Source: Granulosicoccus sp964437945 (GTDB taxonomy: Bacteria > Pseudomonadota > Gammaproteobacteria > Granulosicoccales > Granulosicoccaceae). From it: a stretch of 10,252 bases of DNA. Shown piece after piece: positions 6,233 to 10,252 of this stretch (the first letter of the stretch is position 1; the number at the start of each line of letters is the position of its first letter). The position numbers were made by a program, and so were the translations under genes. Under the pieces are notes generated by a model that searched no databases, was not told the origin of the DNA, and saw only the letters and a list, made by a program, of their open reading frames with translations. The DNA lies in the NCBI GenBank assembly GCA_964437945.1, contig CAYTJF010000222.1, positions 1 to 10,252 on the forward strand, given 5' to 3'.

Positions 6233-8332
6233 GTGAACGGCCAGATAAAAAACAGCCTTTTCAGGTTCAGGGGCAACAATGTAACTATTCCGGTGTTCGT
6301 CCTCACCGGTTTGTTGTTGTCTATTGCATTCTATGCGGTATTTGCCAATCAATTCCCTTTTCCACAAACCATTATCAATGCGTTTCCGTTCGCCGACTGG
6401 GTTAACCAGGCCCAGTCATGGCTGGAAGTAAACCTTAAAGTCTACACACGCGCCATTGCGGATGTAGTCAAGATACCACTCGAGTGGCTCGAAGAAACAC
6501 TGTGGGAGCTACCGTGGATGGTAGTGATGTTGGCGCTGGTTCTGGTATCACTCGCTTACGGAGGACTTCGATTGGGACTGCTGACTTTTGCAGGTGTCAT
6601 GTTCTGGGGCATGGTCGATATGTGGTATGAGGCAATGTCTACCCTAAGCCTGATGGCAGTTTCGGTTGCGTTCTCTGCCATCTTTGGTGTGTTGCTCGGC
6701 ATAGTGGCCTCCCACAGCGACCGGTTCGATTCAATCTTGCGCCCCATCCTCGACACCATGCAAACCATGCCGGCGTTTGTTTACTTGATTCCAGCCATTT
6801 TCTTTTTTGGAGTCGGGCCAACTTCTGCGGCAATCGCTATCATTATCTACGCGCTACCACCGGCAGTACGGCTAACGAATCTCGGACTTCGACAAGTCCC
6901 TGCAACCATGATTGAAGCCGCACAAAGTTTCGGCTCCAGCAAGCTGCAAATGCTGATAAAGGTCAAACTACCGCAGGCGTTACCATCTATTATGCTCGGT
7001 ATTAATCAGTGCATCATGATGGGGCTGGGACTCGCGGTACTGGCAGTGTTTATTGGTGGTGGCGGGTTAGGGGAGCAGGTCTGGAAAGCGTTGCTAAAGC
7101 TGAAAGTTGGCTGGGCATTTGAAGGAGGCATTTGCATTGTTTTCATGGCAATCATTTTTGATCGCCTCAGTTATGCTGTTAGCGGCGTAGCAAAAGAAGC
7201 TACAAAAGCATCGACAGACCGAATGAACTTTCGGTTGTTACCACAAAAGTGGAGTGAAAATAGTCTTGCAATGGCAATCGAAAAACCCATTGGTTTTATT
7301 TGCGACGGCTTTAAAACAGCTGGCGTACGCATTACCCGTTTTGTTTGCACTCCGCTGCAATTTGCGGCACCGGGCTTTACCAATTGGCTGGCGCACAAAC
7401 CGTTCCTGATATTAGGCTTGGCCATTATTACTGTTGTGTATTTCCTGTCACTACACATAAAATGGCTAAATAGTTTTCCATCCATGCTGGAACTGTCTAT
7501 TCGTGAACCAATCGACTATGTCATTAACTGGTTGACTGTGAATCCTTCTTTTATCAGCGTGACCAAGTTTATTCGATCAACTGTTTATCTCTATCTTCTT
7601 AATCCATTGGATTCTTTTTTAAGTGGTTTGCCGTGGTGGTATGTGATGGCAGCTTTGGGTCTCATTGTTTGGAAATCAACAACGTTAAAGTTTGCTCTAA
7701 TAACAACAGCGTTTTTATTGTTTCTGGCAGCGGCCGGACTGTGGGAAATATCCATGTTCACGTTAGCCGGAACGTCTGTATCCGTGGCCATATGCATGCT
7801 GATTGGTGTACCGCTTGGTGTTATTGCAGCCTACTCGCAGCGTTTAGACGCCGTACTTCGCCCGATACTCGATGCGATGCAAACCTTACCGGCGTTTGTT
7901 TATTTGATTCCGGCCCTATTCTTTTTTGGCGGTAACAAAACCACCGCCGTAATTGCAACCGTTATATACGCCATTCCCCCGGTGATACGTCTCACCACCC
8001 TCGGTCTCCGACAGATACCTCCCGAAGTCGATGAAGTTGCCGGGTCATTTGGTTCCAGCCCGCTGCAAACACTGTTTAAAGTCAAATTACCAATGGCATC
8101 ACCATCGATTATGCTGGGTTTGAATCAGGCCGTGGTTTTTGCTCTGGCCATGCAGGCTATAACCCCACTGGTAGCCGGCTTAGGGCTAGGCAAAGAGGTA
8201 TTCGACGCGATGAACTCCGCCAATTTAGGCAAAGGCCTGACCGCGGGTATTGGCATTGTGCTTCTGACCATTATGCTGGACAGACTCACCCAGGGCTGGA
8301 CGCGAAAACAGCAACGCGCGCTCGGGCTATAG
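6233..8332 (+). CDS. Fused tandem ProW-type permease (two transmembrane domains in one chain)
   Basis: This 699-residue protein contains two complete ABC permease domains, about 95-320 and 465-690, joined by a roughly 145-residue linker with one or two extra membrane segments (about 388-407). A further N-terminal membrane segment lies at about 19-38. Each half has the same core: LRPILDTMQTMPAFVYLIPA at 169-188 against LRPILDAMQTLPAFVYLIPA at 542-561, then an EAA coupling loop EAAQSFGSS (228-236) against EVAGSFGSS (601-609), then KVKLP...PSIMLG. Usual ProW has one such domain and forms a homodimer; here the dimer is encoded as one chain. The halves differ at their ends: half 1 keeps the canonical IGGGGLGEQVW, while half 2 reads LVAGLGLGKEVFDAMN. 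The GTG start has no clear Shine-Dalgarno sequence. It is the only ordinary start codon between the upstream in-frame TAA (6182-6184) and the first membrane segment. Confidence 0.93.
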   Translation: MNGQIKNSLFRFRGNNVTIPVFVLTGLLLSIAFYAVFANQFPFPQTIINAFPFADWVNQAQSWLEVNLKVYTRAIADVVKIPLEWLEETLWELPWMVVMLALVLVSLAYGGLRLGLLTFAGVMFWGMVDMWYEAMSTLSLMAVSVAFSAIFGVLLGIVASHSDRFDSILRPILDTMQTMPAFVYLIPAIFFFGVGPTSAAIAIIIYALPPAVRLTNLGLRQVPATMIEAAQSFGSSKLQMLIKVKLPQALPSIMLGINQCIMMGLGLAVLAVFIGGGGLGEQVWKALLKLKVGWAFEGGICIVFMAIIFDRLSYAVSGVAKEATKASTDRMNFRLLPQKWSENSLAMAIEKPIGFICDGFKTAGVRITRFVCTPLQFAAPGFTNWLAHKPFLILGLAIITVVYFLSLHIKWLNSFPSMLELSIREPIDYVINWLTVNPSFISVTKFIRSTVYLYLLNPLDSFLSGLPWWYVMAALGLIVWKSTTLKFALITTAFLLFLAAAGLWEISMFTLAGTSVSVAICMLIGVPLGVIAAYSQRLDAVLRPILDAMQTLPAFVYLIPALFFFGGNKTTAVIATVIYAIPPVIRLTTLGLRQIPPEVDEVAGSFGSSPLQTLFKVKLPMASPSIMLGLNQAVVFALAMQAITPLVAGLGLGKEVFDAMNSANLGKGLTAGIGIVLLTIMLDRLTQGWTRKQQRALGL

Positions 8333-8417
8333 TAGCTTGCAACCGCGTAAGTTATTGAATCGCATAATAATTCATATTGTTTGATCTGTGAGCGCGTAGA
8401 TCTCGACAGCAAGACCC

Positions 8418-8447
8418 GTTAATGGTTAACTATCCATACAATATGGA
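8418..8447. repeat. Two adjacent perfect inverted repeats with 3-base centres
   Basis: GTTAAtggTTAAC (8418-8430) and TCCATAcaaTATGGA (8433-8447) lie two bases apart in the spacer between the permease and the binding-protein gene, about 130-155 bases upstream of the latter. Both have the geometry of small operators or of very short hairpins. TACAAT (8437-8442) inside the second resembles a -10 hexamer, but no matching -35 is present. Confidence 0.5.
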
Positions 8448-8449
8448 AC

Positions 8450-8485
8450 TTGCCCTGTAACAACGCTTTGTACCAAAACAGGCAA
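8450..8485 (+). terminator. Stem-loop between permease and binding-protein genes, possible attenuator
   Basis: TTGCCcTGT (8450-8458, one bulged C) pairs with ACAGGCAA (8478-8485) across a 19-base loop. A run of six T bases follows at about 8501-8506. The stem is too far from the T-run for a classic terminator, but a partial stop or RNA-protecting structure would fit a layout in which the binding protein is needed in excess over the permease. Confidence 0.3.
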
Positions 8486-8562
8486 ATCTTGATACTGGCT
8501 ATTTTTTAGTAACCTTATCCTGAATACTATTGTTGATTATTAATATTGAATTTAAATGGCGC

Positions 8563-8568
8563 GAGGAA
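8563..8568 (+). promoter_or_regulatory. Shine-Dalgarno site selecting the internal ATG of the ProX-like gene
   Basis: GAGGAA ends five bases before the ATG at 8574. An earlier in-frame ATG at 8556 would place this site inside the coding region and add six residues (MARGIA) before the signal peptide. The later start is therefore preferred. Confidence 0.75.
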
Positions 8569-8573
8569 TTGCT

Positions 8574-9506
8574 ATGAAGAAATACTTATTCTCATTAACT
8601 GGCGGAGCGGCACTAACAATTTGTGCCGCAAATCCGGTGTCTGCAGCTGAACTGTTAAAAACTGCAGTGAATGACTGGACCGGCGGAGCGGTCATGTGCG
8701 AGATCGTACATCAAATTCTTGAAAACGAAATGGACTACAAGGTCAAACGCATTGTTATGCCATCGGGTCCAGGCAGAGATGAGGGGATCCGTTCCGGTGA
8801 TCTTGATTACGGTTGCGAACTCTGGCCCTCGTACTCACAAACCAAAGATAAATTTGTAAAAGAATACGGTGGTGACGGCTCTATATTAAAAGTAGCTGAC
8901 GCTGGAGTGATTGGTGTATCGAGTTACTATGTTCCGCGATATCTTGTTGAGGGAGATAATGCGAAAGCACCCGATTTAAAAACCTGGGAAGACTTGAATC
9001 AATATTCCGATTTGTTCAAATCGTTGGAATCGGGTGACAAAGGACGTCTGCTAGGTTGTCCAACACCTGCGTGGCTATGCGAAGACACCAAACGCATGGA
9101 GCTGTTGGGTTTGAATTTCGCACCGGTTGAACTGGGTTCTGAAGCCGCGCACTGGGCAGAGATACAAGCCGCCTATAAAAGAGAAGAAGCTTTCATTGCC
9201 TATGCGTGGGAACCACACTGGATTCATGCAGCACTCGACCTGGTAAAAATCGAACTACCAGAACATTCAGATGAAAAATGGCCAGCAACCGGCTGGGCAG
9301 AAGATGTGACATACAACTACGCCAACCCGGATTTTGCCAAAGAGAATCCCAAGGTTATTGAACTGCTTAAAAACTTCCGACTCACCAACGAAATGCAAGC
9401 ACCGCTAATTCTTGCAGTTGATGTCGATGGCGTTGATATGGAAGATGTAGTCAGTGATTGGCTGGCCAATAATGAAGAAACCTGGAAAGCTTGGATGCCT
9501 AAGTAG
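8574..9506 (+). CDS. ProX-like periplasmic quaternary-amine binding protein (OpuAC family)
   Basis: A 310-residue binding protein that captures a trimethylammonium compound for the divergent ProV/double-ProW transporter. The signal peptide MKKYLFSLTGGAAL...VSA ends near residue 24, before AEL. Cysteine 17 in LTIC is not a proper lipobox, so the protein is probably soluble. Family features are VNDWTGG (32-38), SGDLDYGCELWPS (74-86), GCPTPAWLCED (161-171) and AYAWEPHW (209-216). In E. coli ProX three tryptophans cage the ammonium group, and a disulfide brackets one of them in a C-x3-W-x-C loop. Here W84, W167 and W212 are plausible cage residues, and C162-x4-W167-x-C169 gives a similar loop one residue longer. 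C42 and C81 could form a second disulfide. The earlier ATG at 8556 is rejected because GAGGAA sits correctly for 8574. A 241-base spacer separates it from the permease gene. Confidence 0.9.
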   Translation: MKKYLFSLTGGAALTICAANPVSAAELLKTAVNDWTGGAVMCEIVHQILENEMDYKVKRIVMPSGPGRDEGIRSGDLDYGCELWPSYSQTKDKFVKEYGGDGSILKVADAGVIGVSSYYVPRYLVEGDNAKAPDLKTWEDLNQYSDLFKSLESGDKGRLLGCPTPAWLCEDTKRMELLGLNFAPVELGSEAAHWAEIQAAYKREEAFIAYAWEPHWIHAALDLVKIELPEHSDEKWPATGWAEDVTYNYANPDFAKENPKVIELLKNFRLTNEMQAPLILAVDVDGVDMEDVVSDWLANNEETWKAWMPK

Positions 9507-9537
9507 CAGTACAGCGCTTAGTTAAATAAGTTTGTTT

Positions 9538-9576
9538 CGGACCTGTGATGATCACAATGGGAGCATCACAGGTCCG
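9538..9576 (+). terminator. Perfect 13-bp stem-loop after the ProX-like gene
   Basis: CGGACCTGTGATG (9538-9550) and CATCACAGGTCCG (9564-9576) are exact reverse complements around a 13-base loop, starting 31 bases past the stop codon. The T-rich stretch CTTTTTTAT follows only about 15 bases later, so termination may be imperfect, but the stem is the strongest in the window. The left arm also forms a short dyad TGTGATgATCACA (9544-9556) with the loop, a possible alternative fold. Confidence 0.6.
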
Positions 9577-9938
9577 TAAACTTTCCATAATCTTTTTTAT
9601 AAAAGCCAACATTTGACTGTCTGTAACTCTTGATTGCCGCATTGAGACATCCTGAGTTAAATTATGCGGAAACCTCTACTCAATTCTTCCAGTGGTTTTT
9701 TGGAGGGATTACACTACCAGTATTCTAAATATATGGTTGCGTGAAAATATGCAGTCGTTAGCATTGAGAATGCAGAAAAAGCCAGCCAACTCAAATTTAT
9801 ATACTTGCGCTGCTGTGCTTGCGCTAATCGCTAAACCGGTCGTTTAAATAGCACTTCTTCCAGCCTTGCTCTTGTGCTGGATCCGGCCAGGAGCCGTATT
9901 ACCGGACTTGCAGATAAATGTCCGCTTACCAGCAAATA

Positions 9939-9989
9939 GTCAGTTTTCGAGTGCACGAAAAGGAGTGGTTTTGGTGCGTTAAAACTGGC
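9939..9989. repeat. Long imperfect hairpin in non-coding DNA
   Basis: GTCAGTTTT (9939-9947) pairs with AAAACTGGC (9981-9989), including one wobble. After a two-base bulge, AGTGC pairs with GCGTT using two wobbles, and ACGAAAA (9955-9961) pairs with TTTTGGT (9969-9975) with one mismatch around a 7-base loop. About 21 base pairs in 51 bases could be a structured RNA, a repeat unit or a bidirectional transcript end. Confidence 0.45.
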
Positions 9990-10002
9990 GAAGAGAGATT
10001 TG

Positions 10003-10021
10003 AACGCTCGTTACGAGTGTT
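10003..10021 (-). terminator. Short hairpin downstream of the possible small minus-strand gene
   Basis: AACGCTCG and CGAGTGTT form an 8-base stem with one wobble and a 3-base loop, 33 bases past the stop of the small minus-strand frame. The downstream leftward sequence is only moderately T-rich (CAAATCTCTCTTC), so terminator function is uncertain. Confidence 0.3.
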
Positions 10022-10054
10022 GAACCGAAAAAACGCTCCTTCATGTTAATGCGG

Positions 10055-10207
10055 CTAACTGCTGAAAATCCGCATGTCAGATTCCAAAACTGCTTTATCC
10101 AGTTCATACGTGGCTTTCAAAGCATTACTTACCCCTAATATTCGTTCTGCCCCAATTGCAAGAATAAACGTTACCAAAGGCCCAACGACAAATCGAATTA
10201 ACCACAC
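10055..10207 (-). CDS. Possible small single-pass membrane protein (50 aa), start uncertain
   Basis: A minus-strand frame is open from 10249 to a TAG at 10057-10055. From a GTG at 10207 it encodes 50 residues: a hydrophobic segment WLIRFVVGPLVTFILAIGAE followed by an amphipathic, charged tail containing ALKATYELDKAVLESDMR. The composition looks more protein-like than the broken frames to its left. No ATG precedes the membrane segment, and no good Shine-Dalgarno sequence precedes the GTG, so it may be the remnant of a longer gene. I do not recognise a family. A hairpin at 10003-10021 could end its transcript. Confidence 0.3.
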   Translation of the reverse strand: MWLIRFVVGPLVTFILAIGAERILGVSNALKATYELDKAVLESDMRIFSS

Positions 10208-10252
10208 CGGTTGTTCTAACTGCTTATCTCTGCAATTATTTTGCGTTCTTCA

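Larger units (their letters stand above)
9507..10054. other. Non-coding, hairpin-rich region
   Basis: I find no credible gene here on either strand; all frames are broken every few dozen codons. It contains the terminator-like stem at 9538-9576, an inverted repeat CCGCAT/ATGCGG (9637-9642 and 9664-9669), a direct repeat CTTGCGCT (9804-9811 and 9818-9825), small inverted repeats TCCAGC/GCTGGA and TCCGG/CCGGA between about 9860 and 9905, and the long hairpins at 9939-9989 and 10003-10021. The density of folds between 9840 and 10025 exceeds that of the rest of the window. Confidence 0.5.

Noticed and set aside
9544..9556. CRP-like site TGTGAtgaTCACA
   Set aside because: The half-sites are 3 bases apart instead of 6, and the sequence lies inside the stem-loop after the ProX-like gene.
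9749..9847. 32-residue plus-strand frame beginning MQSLALRMQKK
   Set aside because: No ribosome-binding site, very short, and lies in a region where all frames are broken.
9986..10008. tRNA-like 3' end on the minus strand (GTTCAAATC ... TTCGCCA)
   Set aside because: The T-loop resemblance is good, but only 8 bases lie between the T-loop and GCCA instead of 12; one T-stem pair is mismatched, and no D-arm, anticodon arm or acceptor 5' strand is found upstream.
9520..10030. Integron attC-like sites (GTTAAAT and GTTGAAC match GTTRRRY)
   Set aside because: No matching RYYYAAC partner at proper distance, and no integrase or cassette structure.
1..10252. CRISPR array, insertion sequence, phage or plasmid genes
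   Set aside because: No regularly spaced repeats, transposase or integrase motifs, or terminal inverted repeats were seen on either strand.

Overview
This is a catabolism-plus-transport locus for a trimethylammonium compound such as glycine betaine, carnitine or a relative, from a Gram-negative bacterium. Moderate base composition, Sec signal peptides, a tripartite tricarboxylate transporter (TTT), a Rieske oxygenase of the CntA/GbcA type and a ProVWX-type importer all fit a proteobacterium. A marine gammaproteobacterium is my best guess, but no taxonomic marker is present.

Layout. At the left edge (1-247, minus) lies the N-terminal part of a glutamine-synthetase-family gene cut by the window. 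A 327-base gap follows, holding a stable hairpin that probably ends the large leftward operon. That operon occupies 575-6011 on the minus strand. In transcription order it has a ProV-like ATPase with a C-terminal CBS domain (4968-6011), a Rieske oxygenase (3796-4926), TctB-like (3047-3790), TctA-like (1538-3034) and TctC-like (575-1504) subunits. The last four genes are separated by only 5 to 33 bases. A 221-base divergent promoter region (6012-6232) separates this operon from a rightward unit: a 699-residue permease made of two ProW-type domains in one chain (6233-8332), and, after a 241-base spacer rich in inverted repeats, a ProX-like periplasmic binding protein (8574-9506). A perfect 13-bp stem-loop follows ProX. 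The last 700 bases are mostly non-coding and hairpin-rich, with one possible small membrane protein on the minus strand (10055-10207).

How the genes may work together (inference). The ProX-like protein captures a quaternary amine with a tryptophan cage, and the double permease plus ProV imports it. The Rieske enzyme oxidises it, releasing an amine or formaldehyde. The TTT system handles a carboxylate that is either a co-substrate or a product. The glutamine-synthetase-like enzyme could assimilate the released nitrogen by gamma-glutamylation. Notable points are the split of one ABC transporter over two divergent operons, the placement of a complete TTT system directly behind a quaternary-amine Rieske oxygenase, and the absence of any reductase partner for that oxygenase in the window.
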